Positions 33,905 through 40,642 of a stretch of 45,251 nt of DNA are shown in pieces. The notes beneath the pieces are model-generated. The model ran no database searches, was not told the DNA's origin, and saw only the letters and a program-made list of their open reading frames with translations. Every line of letters begins with the position of its first letter. Position 1 is the stretch's first letter. Location of the stretch: assembly GCA_024686135.1 (NCBI GenBank), contig JAIBDQ010000007.1, forward strand, positions 1 through 45,251, read 5' to 3'. The DNA is from Halobacteriovorax sp. (GTDB lineage: Bacteria; Bdellovibrionota; Bacteriovoracia; Bacteriovoracales; Bacteriovoracaceae). A program made the translations under genes and the position numbers.

Positions 33905-35043
33905 ACTGCTTCTCTAAAAAGTTCCATTTGGTAAGGCCTTTCAAGTGTTTCAATACTTGGGTTAGGAGATTTAAACTTAAACCCCATTCCAATTAACCTT
34001 ACTGTGTTAAGTCCCTTTTGATACGCCATCTGAAGGAGGTTGGTAAGCTCATCTAACATCTGTGTAGAAACTTCACCATTTTGCCACATGGAGTCAAAAA
34101 ATTCTATTGGATAAGACTTCTCCTGGGTAACTTGGCTAAAATCTGAAGACTTTACCTTAACAAACATATTGTAGGGCCTAACATCTGGGTTTTTCTTTGT
34201 TTTCCAGCTGTTCACACGGTGAACTACTTCATCCACAATTAAAGGTATTGAGTCTTTAAGCTCCTGAAAGGTCTCTAGGTCTTGCCTATATGTTCTCTCG
34301 GCGCTGAGGGATTTTCTTTCACCAAATATACCAACTTTAGAATTACAAATACCTTTTGCTCGTCTTAATAAGGATCCACCTGACTTACCAAAATTTGTAG
34401 ATACTAAAAGTTCATTCTTAGTAATATCTTTTCCGTAGAAGATTCCAAGGTCTTGAAGCTTTGCTTCTGTGACTTTTCCAACTCCTGGAATCTTTCTAAC
34501 GGGAAGTTCCTGAGCAAACGAAAAAGCCTCTTCAGGTTTAACAACAAAAAGGCCATCAGGCTTTTTCCAGTCACTGGCGACTTTAGCTAAGAATTTATTA
34601 GAAGAAACACCAGCGCTTGCCGTAAGCCCAATTTCTTCCTGTATAAGACGTTTTATCTCTCTTGCAATTAAGGTTGCTGAGCCGTGAAACTGTTTGCAGT
34701 TAGTAACATCTAAAAAAGCTTCATCTAAACTGAGCGGTTCTACTAAGTCAGTAAATCTATAGAATATTTCTCTTATGGCCTGAGAGGCTTCTCTATACTT
34801 TTTGAAGCTTCCTCTTACAAAAGTTACATGTGGGCATAGCTTTAGTGCTTGAGCACTGCTCATAGCAGAGCGTAGTCCGTACTTCCTCGCTTCATAATTA
34901 CATGTGGAGAGTACGCCTCTTCCAGTGGGAGAACCACCTATGGCGATGGGAATATTTCTTAGGTCTGGGTTATCACGCATTTCAACTGCAGCGAAAAAAC
35001 AATCCATATCAACATGAATAATTTTTCTTTGTATGCCATCCAC
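33901..35043 (-). CDS. dinB: DNA polymerase IV (Y-family translesion polymerase)
   Basis: This 380-residue protein is full length for DinB. Catalytic motifs are intact: HVDMDCFFAAVEM (metal-binding Asp), YEARKYGLRSAMS (nucleotide-binding Tyr/Arg) and LSLDEAFLDVT (second metal site with Asp-Glu). The helix-hairpin-helix segment VRKIPGVGKVTEAKLQDLG and the little-finger domain follow. It copies past DNA lesions with low fidelity and usually belongs to the SOS response. The start is GTG with AAGGAG six bases upstream. It lies 74 bases after lexA and overlaps the downstream fusion gene by 4 bp, so it is probably controlled from the lexA promoter. Confidence 0.95.
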   Translation of the reverse strand: MDGIQRKIIHVDMDCFFAAVEMRDNPDLRNIPIAIGGSPTGRGVLSTCNYEARKYGLRSAMSSAQALKLCPHVTFVRGSFKKYREASQAIREIFYRFTDLVEPLSLDEAFLDVTNCKQFHGSATLIAREIKRLIQEEIGLTASAGVSSNKFLAKVASDWKKPDGLFVVKPEEAFSFAQELPVRKIPGVGKVTEAKLQDLGIFYGKDITKNELLVSTNFGKSGGSLLRRAKGICNSKVGIFGERKSLSAERTYRQDLETFQELKDSIPLIVDEVVHRVNSWKTKKNPDVRPYNMFVKVKSSDFSQVTQEKSYPIEFFDSMWQNGEVSTQMLDELTNLLQMAYQKGLNTVRLIGMGFKFKSPNPSIETLERPYQMELFREAV

Positions 35044-35117
35044 TTATGACTCCTTAAGTACGAAGGAATGCCCAAGCTAAAACAATAACTTTTGCTAAAT
35101 TGGAAATTTAAGCAGGA

Positions 35118-35792
35118 TTAAACGTAACTACGTAGTAGTCCGACCATAATTCCAGCAATAGAGAAGTCTCCAGAGTCTTTATCAACAATAATAGGAGAGT
35201 AGTCCTTATTGGCCGGTCTTAGTTCTATTTCACTTCCAGTAGGATGATAATGTTTTAAAGTTGCTTCACCATCAATAATGGCAGCAACTGTTTCGCCTTT
35301 TTTAGCGTCTAATTGGTGGCGACAAATAACGATATCACCGTCTAAGATTCCATCTTCGATCATAGAGTTTCCACTAATATTTAAAGCAAAGTGCCTGGCC
35401 GAGCTAGACCTAATCATATGCTTAGGAACCTCAATGGAATCACTTGCTGACTCTAAGGCTTCAATAGGATCACCAGCAGCAATACTTCCTAAGAGAGGTA
35501 TTGAGGTGCTATCGATTGTATTCAGTTTTGACAATGAAGGCCCTGCAGGTAGGTCGTCATAATCGGAATGGTTATCAGCGAGATCCCCTAATAATGTAAT
35601 TCCTCGCCTAGCATTCCAGTCTGTCTCAATATACCCAGCATCCGCCAGGTATTTGATGTATCTTTGAACTGACCCAAAGGACTTGAATTCGAAGTGATCC
35701 TTTATTTCCTTCTGAGTAGGTGCGTACCCATTCACAAGGCTGTATTCAGCAATATAGTCGTAAATTTCTTTCTGTTTTTTTGTTATTCCCAT
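35118..35792 (-). CDS. lexA: LexA repressor
   Basis: This 224-residue SOS repressor has a winged helix-turn-helix DNA-binding domain (1-68: KKQKEIYDYI, GYAPTQKEIKDHF, SFGSVQRYIKYLADAGYI). A longer than usual linker (about 70-97) leads to the S24 self-cleavage domain. The cleavage site is Ala106-Gly107 (SIAAGDPIE), the nucleophile Ser143 (SGNSMIEDGILDGD) and the general base Lys180 (EATLKHY). RecA-stimulated cleavage would free the promoter. Four copies of an 11-bp unit lie immediately upstream and are its probable operators. The -10 box is only six bases from the ATG and no ribosome-binding site is visible, so the message may be leaderless. It heads the lexA-dinB-menE/menH run. Confidence 0.95.
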   Translation of the reverse strand: MGITKKQKEIYDYIAEYSLVNGYAPTQKEIKDHFEFKSFGSVQRYIKYLADAGYIETDWNARRGITLLGDLADNHSDYDDLPAGPSLSKLNTIDSTSIPLLGSIAAGDPIEALESASDSIEVPKHMIRSSSARHFALNISGNSMIEDGILDGDIVICRHQLDAKKGETVAAIIDGEATLKHYHPTGSEIELRPANKDYSPIIVDKDSGDFSIAGIMVGLLRSYV

Positions 35793-35798
35793 AAACTC

Positions 35799-35827
35799 AT
35801 TATTTGCGTATGTTTTGCGTAAGTCAA
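35799..35827 (-). promoter_or_regulatory. lexA promoter
   Basis: On the minus strand TTGACT (plus 35822-35827), exactly 17 bases, then AATAAT (plus 35799-35804). Both boxes match five of six consensus bases. The -10 ends six bases before the ATG. The spacer consists of one pair of the operator repeats. Confidence 0.8.
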
Positions 35828-35853
35828 GAAGAAAATGCGTAAATTTTGCGTAA
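35804..35853 (-). promoter_or_regulatory. Candidate SOS operator: two tandem pairs of an 11-bp repeat
   Basis: Read on the minus strand, TACGCA occurs four times (plus 35805-35810, 35816-35821, 35836-35841, 35847-35852). Each pair has an 11-bp period; the full units are TTACGCAAAAC+ATACGCAAATA and TTACGCAAAAT+TTACGCATTTT. The pairs are 31 bp apart, close to three helical turns. One pair fills the spacer between -35 and -10; the other lies just upstream of -35. This arrangement suits repression by a dimer binding direct repeats, most simply LexA itself. Confidence 0.7.
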
Positions 35854-35863
35854 GTATACTTGA

Positions 35864-37648
35864 TTAAAATAGATAGTAGATTTCTCCAGCATCTTGGAAG
35901 TAGAAGGGATGAAACTTATTTTTGGACTCTCTTTTTTGGCCTATAGTTTTAACTATGACTTTATGCTCGTGTTTCTCAGATAAGGCACGCTCGTTTATTA
36001 AGTTCAATGCTTCAAATCTGATATGTAAATTTCTTGTTCCAACCAGGCCATGGATAATTTGAAATATCTCAGGGGAAAAGCTATCTGAAGTCACATAGGT
36101 TAACTTACGAAGACCTAAGATAAGCCAATGCATTTTTGCTAGAGGATCCTTTTCACTTCTCGCTATTTCTATTCGCCTGATGAAAGCTTTCATGCTTTTT
36201 GCTAGGTAGAGATGTTTGAGAGGAACTCTATCTTGTCTCATTCTTCTTTGAAGACGGTGGTGATAGTTTCGATTAGAAGCATCCTTGAAATAGCGAATGG
36301 ATTTTGATGTGACTTTAGCTAGGGCACCCCAATACTTTTCAGAACTGGTATTTAGCAGTTTTTCAAAAGCTTCTTCATAGAGATGGAAATCAATTTGTAG
36401 TTGAAATTGCCCGGATAAGTTTTCATCTACAGTAAAATCACTATCGATCTCTAAGAAGTTCTTCCTAAATGCAATTTTATCAACCAGAGGCAAGTAGGCC
36501 TCTTTTAGTTCATTAGCTTTTAGCCAGCCATCTTTTGCAATAAGAGCTATTCGAACTTCTGGTTCAATATATCCATTTTTACCTATACCGCGGGCCATGG
36601 CCCATAACTTAGAGGTATGAACTTCACCGTCTATTCCTGTTGTCCACATAACCGTTTTTCTATTCTCTACTTGATACCTGGTTACAAACTCAGATCTCTC
36701 TCCATCACTTAATTGCTCGATGATACGATCTGCTCGAGAGATTCCTTCAACGGTAAAAAGCCATGCGAGAGTAAAGTAGTTGTAAGTTTCTATAAACTTT
36801 GATTCTAAAGAATGAACTTTAGAAATGGGCATAAGTTCTTCTATGCTATCAAGTTGGAGTAAAGACTTTAGGGCCTTTTCACATCTACGTTTTCTTTGCT
36901 TATTAGTGATATCAATTTCTAAGTATTTTCTTTCAAGCGATCCGCGATCAACCCTACCTTCATAAATTGGTATTCCGATTAAACCTAGACTAAAACTTAA
37001 GTCTTGAGCCAATCTCGTAAATTTGGATTTATCTTGAAAGACTTTTATTTTCTTATCAGACTTATTATCGATGAAATTTCTTGTTAACTGTACACGCCCA
37101 AGAGAGGTAGTGCTTCCTAGCGGAATAAGGGGCGTACCACCGATTTTGATTCTTCCTTGCCCTTCAATAAAAGATTCCACCATAAGAACGTATTTCTTCG
37201 GCATCTTATCAAGGGCCACTTGCAGGGGAAGAAGTAAGTTCACTAAAAACTTGTCGTGAAATACACCTTCAACCTTTGTTTTAACCGGGTATACGAGAGT
37301 GTATTGCCTTACATAGGAAGCTGATCCTGCTAGGACGAACCCAGCCCCGAGTCTTAGGCCAATTCTCATTTTATCTTTAACTAAGTAGCGATCGTTTTCT
37401 GTTTTACTTTCAGGGTTTCGTTCTACAACCCGGCTTGAGCCAAAAATGACTTGAGCAATAAGTCCGTCATCGATTCCTAAGTCATCGCTAGCAATATTAA
37501 CGTAATCAATATTGCCAGCAAGCCTTGATATGTATTGACCTATGGCGGACCAGATTCCACCTGATGAATCCGATGCTTTTACCGTTGTAAAACTAAGACT
37601 CAATACAAAAAGGAGGCTTAATAAAATATGTCTATTTGGGGCTTTCAT
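35864..37648 (-). CDS. Exported protein of unknown function (594 aa)
   Basis: This protein has a signal peptide (MKAPNRHILLSLLFVLSLSFTTVKAS), which is why I take the ATG at 37648 over the frame's first ATG at 37702. The mature part has no further membrane helices. The first 200 residues are strand-rich (GLRLGAGFVLAGSASYVRQYTLVYPV); the C-terminal 200 are helical and basic (HHRLQRRMRQDRVPLKHLY; LHIRFEALNLINERA). No family is recognised. It may be periplasmic or outer-membrane associated. No clear ribosome-binding site precedes either start. The leader contains a 17-bp palindrome and, further up, a CATTAGT repeat cluster. Confidence 0.6.
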   Translation of the reverse strand: MKAPNRHILLSLLFVLSLSFTTVKASDSSGGIWSAIGQYISRLAGNIDYVNIASDDLGIDDGLIAQVIFGSSRVVERNPESKTENDRYLVKDKMRIGLRLGAGFVLAGSASYVRQYTLVYPVKTKVEGVFHDKFLVNLLLPLQVALDKMPKKYVLMVESFIEGQGRIKIGGTPLIPLGSTTSLGRVQLTRNFIDNKSDKKIKVFQDKSKFTRLAQDLSFSLGLIGIPIYEGRVDRGSLERKYLEIDITNKQRKRRCEKALKSLLQLDSIEELMPISKVHSLESKFIETYNYFTLAWLFTVEGISRADRIIEQLSDGERSEFVTRYQVENRKTVMWTTGIDGEVHTSKLWAMARGIGKNGYIEPEVRIALIAKDGWLKANELKEAYLPLVDKIAFRKNFLEIDSDFTVDENLSGQFQLQIDFHLYEEAFEKLLNTSSEKYWGALAKVTSKSIRYFKDASNRNYHHRLQRRMRQDRVPLKHLYLAKSMKAFIRRIEIARSEKDPLAKMHWLILGLRKLTYVTSDSFSPEIFQIIHGLVGTRNLHIRFEALNLINERALSEKHEHKVIVKTIGQKRESKNKFHPFYFQDAGEIYYLF

Positions 37649-37679
37649 TTCGATAAGGAACGTAACACGGTGCATTGTG

Positions 37680-37696
37680 GAAAAAGTTACTTTTTC
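37680..37696. repeat. 17-bp palindrome upstream of the exported protein gene
   Basis: GAAAAAGT-T-ACTTTTTC is a perfect palindrome with 8-bp arms around one base. It lies 32 bases before the preferred ATG (37648) of the minus-strand gene, where an operator would sit. If translation began at 37702 it would be coding. Confidence 0.45.
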
Positions 37697-37725
37697 GGAC
37701 ATCGTGAAGCTTTTTCAGGTTTTTT

Positions 37726-37755
37726 CATTAGTGCAAACTAATGTAAGACATTAGT
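37726..37755. repeat. Alternating CATTAGT/ACTAATG cluster in a divergent intergenic region
   Basis: CATTAGT (37726-37732), ACTAATG (37737-37743) and CATTAGT (37749-37755) alternate in orientation with spacers of 4 and 5 bases. The last two extend to perfect 9-bp arms AAACTAATG-TAAGA-CATTAGTTT (37735-37757). TGTAAG also recurs at 37742, 37761 and 37771. The cluster lies between two divergent genes and looks like a regulator-binding array. Confidence 0.5.
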
Positions 37756-37882
37756 TTGACTGTAAGTAAATGTAAGGTCGCAAAAATTGACGGACAAGGG
37801 ACATAGTTCATAAGTTGAAGCTCGAAAATAGTATGAATTGCTTTATGTATTATTGGTAGGTTATGCATCAGGGAGGCATATC

Positions 37883-38614
37883 ATGAAAAAATTAGCATTA
37901 ATTACAGCAGGACTTTGTTTATCACTGCAGGTGGAAGCAAGGTCATTAGAGTTTAAGCAGATTGATAGATTGGATATTGATCAAAGTATCTTAACTGAAG
38001 AAGTAAAAGTTGATCCTGCTTATCATACGATTGGCAGTATCGAAGTCACAGAAATTGAAGATGCAGAAGTTGATAAAGAAGAGTACGCCGAGAAAGGTCT
38101 CGGAGAAGTTATTATGTCAATTAACAAACTTTTGGCCCTAGGTAAAAAGATCTGGGCCATTGTTGAAGCAGGAAGGCCTGTTGTTCAAACAGCTTTTGCT
38201 CCTACGGTAAGTGTTCTTCCCAATGTAGAAAACCCAAAAACAGCTTTTTATGAAATGGAAAATTGGTCAATGCCAAGAGTAAAAAGTTACCGCGTCGTTT
38301 ATAAAAACCTATTAGGAATGGAAGTGGTGTCTTTTACTTACGGTGTTTATTACCAATATGGCGGAACTTATAAAGGTAAGGGAAAATACCTTACTGGCGT
38401 GAATGTCGATGCTAGAGACGTTAAGGTTTCTTGGGGCTTTGAATTCAATGCTAGCTCAGCGGTCGTTTCAATTGCTAATATGGGCTCAAACGCAAACCCA
38501 AATGCTGGACTTAGCGTTAAAATTAACTATTTAGCCAAAAGTGTACTAAGAGAGATCAGATCTTCTGAATCTTTTCACGTAACAGGTAAAGGTCAATTCT
38601 CAGTCATCAGATAG
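37883..38614 (+). CDS. Secreted protein of unknown function (243 aa)
   Basis: This protein has a signal peptide (MKKLALITAGLCLSLQVEARS). The frame extends to 37838, but the ATG at 37883 has GGGAGG six bases upstream and starts the signal sequence. After an acidic stretch (TEIEDAEVDKEEYAEKG) the mature protein contains a hydrophobic patch around LALGKKIWAIVEAG. A strand-rich domain follows (VVSFTYGVYYQYGGTYKGKGKYLTGVNVDA; VKVSWGFEFNASSAVVSIANMG). No cysteines are obvious in the mature domain. No family is recognised. A strong hairpin terminator follows, so it is probably a single-gene transcript. Confidence 0.65.
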   Translation: MKKLALITAGLCLSLQVEARSLEFKQIDRLDIDQSILTEEVKVDPAYHTIGSIEVTEIEDAEVDKEEYAEKGLGEVIMSINKLLALGKKIWAIVEAGRPVVQTAFAPTVSVLPNVENPKTAFYEMENWSMPRVKSYRVVYKNLLGMEVVSFTYGVYYQYGGTYKGKGKYLTGVNVDARDVKVSWGFEFNASSAVVSIANMGSNANPNAGLSVKINYLAKSVLREIRSSESFHVTGKGQFSVIR

Positions 38615-38637
38615 GGTGACTAACATATTTTACATTT

Positions 38638-38687
38638 CCCCCAGAGGAGTCTTGACGGAATGGACTCAAATGGGGGAGCATTTTTTT
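38638..38687 (+). terminator. Intrinsic terminator after the 243-residue secreted protein gene
   Basis: CCCCCA (38638-38643) pairs with TGGGGG (38671-38676) and GAGTC (38647-38651) with GACTC (38663-38667), separated by a 3x3 internal loop. Seven T follow at 38681-38687. Confidence 0.8.
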
Positions 38688-38732
38688 CACGATTCTTAGG
38701 GGTGAGATCGCGCTGGGCTGAGGAGCTTAGGA

Positions 38733-39560
38733 ATGCCAGAATTATGGGAGCGATCTCAATTTTTTAAATTATCAAGTGGAGATGAAGTCTACGCACATAT
38801 CGTTGGGCATGGCGAGCCACTACTAATGATTCCAGGCTTCGGCTGTAATCATTATCCTTTTGAAGGTATTCAAAGACCACTCTGCGAACATTTTAAATTA
38901 ATAATGATCCACAACCGTGGAATGGGTATGTCATCCCATGCAAAAGCAAATTACGAAATTGAAAACTTGGCCGATGATGCGTTAGAGGTAATGGAGCAGT
39001 TGGGGCATAAAAAATTCCATGTTCTAGGTATAAGCCTCGGTGGTCTTATTGCTGAAGAAGTAGCAATGAAAGCCCCAGAGAAAGTTAAGAAGTTATGCTT
39101 ACTTTGTACGACTGGAGCGGGTAAGGATTTTGTTGAACTCAAGCCATTTTCTGAAGATGGTCTAGTGGATTTTTATAAAATGGATCCAATGGAGCGCTCT
39201 GTACTTTTGACAGAAGCAACTGTTGATCAAAACTTAAAAGACTCAAAACCTGAACGGTTTAATCAAATCGTAAGACTTCGTTTTGAAAATAGAGCAGATC
39301 TTGGTCAAGTTATTATACAAAATAAGGCCGCGATCAGTTACCTTAGTAAGAAAAAAGATCTTTCAAAGATCAAAGCACCTACCCTTGTCTTAACAGGGGA
39401 CCACGATAGGACTGTTTCTCCACAGAACAGTATTATTCTTGGGAAGCAAATCAGTAAATCTAAAGTGGCCATTATTGATGGAACTGATCATATGTTCGCC
39501 TTAGAGAAACCACTGTTAACTGCAACACATATTGAAGATTTTCTAAGCACTAGCTACTGA
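38733..39560 (+). CDS. Alpha/beta hydrolase
   Basis: This 275-residue cytoplasmic protein has a full hydrolase triad: oxyanion loop LLMIPGFGCNHYPF, NRGMGMSS, nucleophile elbow LGISLGG (Ser101), the acid in LTGDHDRTVSP and the histidine in DGTDHMFALEKP. It resembles the 3-oxoadipate enol-lactonase/haloperoxidase group, but no substrate can be named and no aromatic-degradation genes are nearby. GAGGAG lies 8 bases before the ATG. It is separated from the preceding gene by a terminator. Confidence 0.78.
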   Translation: MPELWERSQFFKLSSGDEVYAHIVGHGEPLLMIPGFGCNHYPFEGIQRPLCEHFKLIMIHNRGMGMSSHAKANYEIENLADDALEVMEQLGHKKFHVLGISLGGLIAEEVAMKAPEKVKKLCLLCTTGAGKDFVELKPFSEDGLVDFYKMDPMERSVLLTEATVDQNLKDSKPERFNQIVRLRFENRADLGQVIIQNKAAISYLSKKKDLSKIKAPTLVLTGDHDRTVSPQNSIILGKQISKSKVAIIDGTDHMFALEKPLLTATHIEDFLSTSY

Positions 39561-39636
39561 TACTAAGGACTTGTAGACCTTGTATATTTTGCCATCCCTA
39601 TGGGGATTTGGTTTTCTTCCAACTATACTGCCGTCC

Positions 39637-40527
39637 ATGAATAAAAATGTACTTCTTTTCATTTTGGTAATAGGTCTAGCCGTTTTCTCAGAAGCTGCTC
39701 AGGCAAAAAAGAAGCCGGCTATTATCCAAGGATATGATTATATCGTCGCGCCAGGAGAGATCTTCTTCCTCGAAGTAAAGGTTGAAAGAGCAAAGTTTAT
39801 TCCATTAAGAGTTGATTTAAAAAAACAACGAATTCATTTCTACAAAGGAGACTTTCACTTAGGAAGCGCCCGATCTGATAGAGATGGGCTGGCAAGACTT
39901 GAAACAGTTTTTTATGCACCGGGGATTTATAGGGTCAAGGCAGAGCTTTCGAAAGATTCAAAGTATAAGGCCAATACAACTGATAATAGAGTTTTAGTGG
40001 TTGATCCAAAGGTCCCTTTGCTTGTTTCTGATATTGATCATACATTGGCTGATATTTCAGGAAGGGAGTTTTTAAGAACGCCGGATCATAAAATACCTAC
40101 TTTAAAAAAAGCTCCAGAAGTCTTAAATCGTATTACAAAGGACTTTACTGTTTTTTATATGACTGCCAGGGATGATTCTTTTATTAAGCGTACAAAAAAC
40201 TGGTTAGATATAAATAACTTTCCACTAGGCCCTAGCTTTTTTTGGGATTTTGGTTTTTTTAACCAGATGCCTTCAGATCATGGAGAGTATAAAGCGAGTT
40301 TGCTAAAGACGCTTTCTAAGAAGTTTAAGAATATCTTGATCGGAGTAGGGGATAAGCCTCACGATGTAGCTGCCTATAGGGAAAATGGTCTCAGGGCCTA
40401 TTATATTGGTCATCCCGGTGAAGTGCTTGCTTCTGATGTTATCTCATTGAAATCATGGATCGAGATTGAAGAGCATCTAAAGCTTAACCCAATTGGTAGT
40501 CTCCGTGGTGATCCACTCATAAAATAG
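39637..40527 (+). CDS. Exported HAD phosphatase, lipin/LNS2 type
   Basis: This 296-residue protein has a signal peptide (NKNVLLFILVIGLAVFSEAAQAKK), a strand-rich domain at about 28-122 that looks immunoglobulin-like (GEIFFLEVKVE; FYAPGIYRVKAEL), and a HAD domain. HAD motif I is SDIDHTLAD (Asp132, Asp134), motif II YMTARDD (Thr176), motif III includes Lys219, and motif IV GVGDKPHD (Asp239, Asp243). 'FYMTAR...TKNWL...FPLGP' matches LNS2, the catalytic domain of lipin phosphatidate phosphatases. The likely role is phosphate removal from a lipid or other substrate in the envelope. An upstream TTG at 39580 with AAGGA is an alternative start. Confidence 0.7.
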   Translation: MNKNVLLFILVIGLAVFSEAAQAKKKPAIIQGYDYIVAPGEIFFLEVKVERAKFIPLRVDLKKQRIHFYKGDFHLGSARSDRDGLARLETVFYAPGIYRVKAELSKDSKYKANTTDNRVLVVDPKVPLLVSDIDHTLADISGREFLRTPDHKIPTLKKAPEVLNRITKDFTVFYMTARDDSFIKRTKNWLDINNFPLGPSFFWDFGFFNQMPSDHGEYKASLLKTLSKKFKNILIGVGDKPHDVAAYRENGLRAYYIGHPGEVLASDVISLKSWIEIEEHLKLNPIGSLRGDPLIK

Positions 40528-40599
40528 CCCAATTTCAGTTATTTAGTTAAAGTCTTTTTTACAATTTCGACATGTCGGTTTGATTTGTTCTTAATAGCT

Positions 40600-40628
40600 A
40601 GGTAAAAGCCAAGTAGTTAATTTTACCT
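40600..40628. repeat. 8-bp inverted repeat in the leader of the nuclease operon
   Basis: AGGTAAAA (40600-40607) and TTTTACCT (40621-40628) are perfect inverted arms with 13 bases between. They lie immediately before GAGAGG, the ribosome-binding site of the gene at 40643. A 10-bp palindrome CGACATGTCG (40568-40577) lies a little upstream in the same 115-base gap. Either may be an operator or leader structure. Confidence 0.4.
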
Positions 40629-40642
40629 GTTGAGAGGCTCCT

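Noticed and set aside
35852-35861. Palindrome AAGTATACTT beside the lexA repeats as the LexA box
   Set aside because: It lies at the 3' end of the neighbouring gene, distal to the promoter; the repeats in the spacer are a better candidate.
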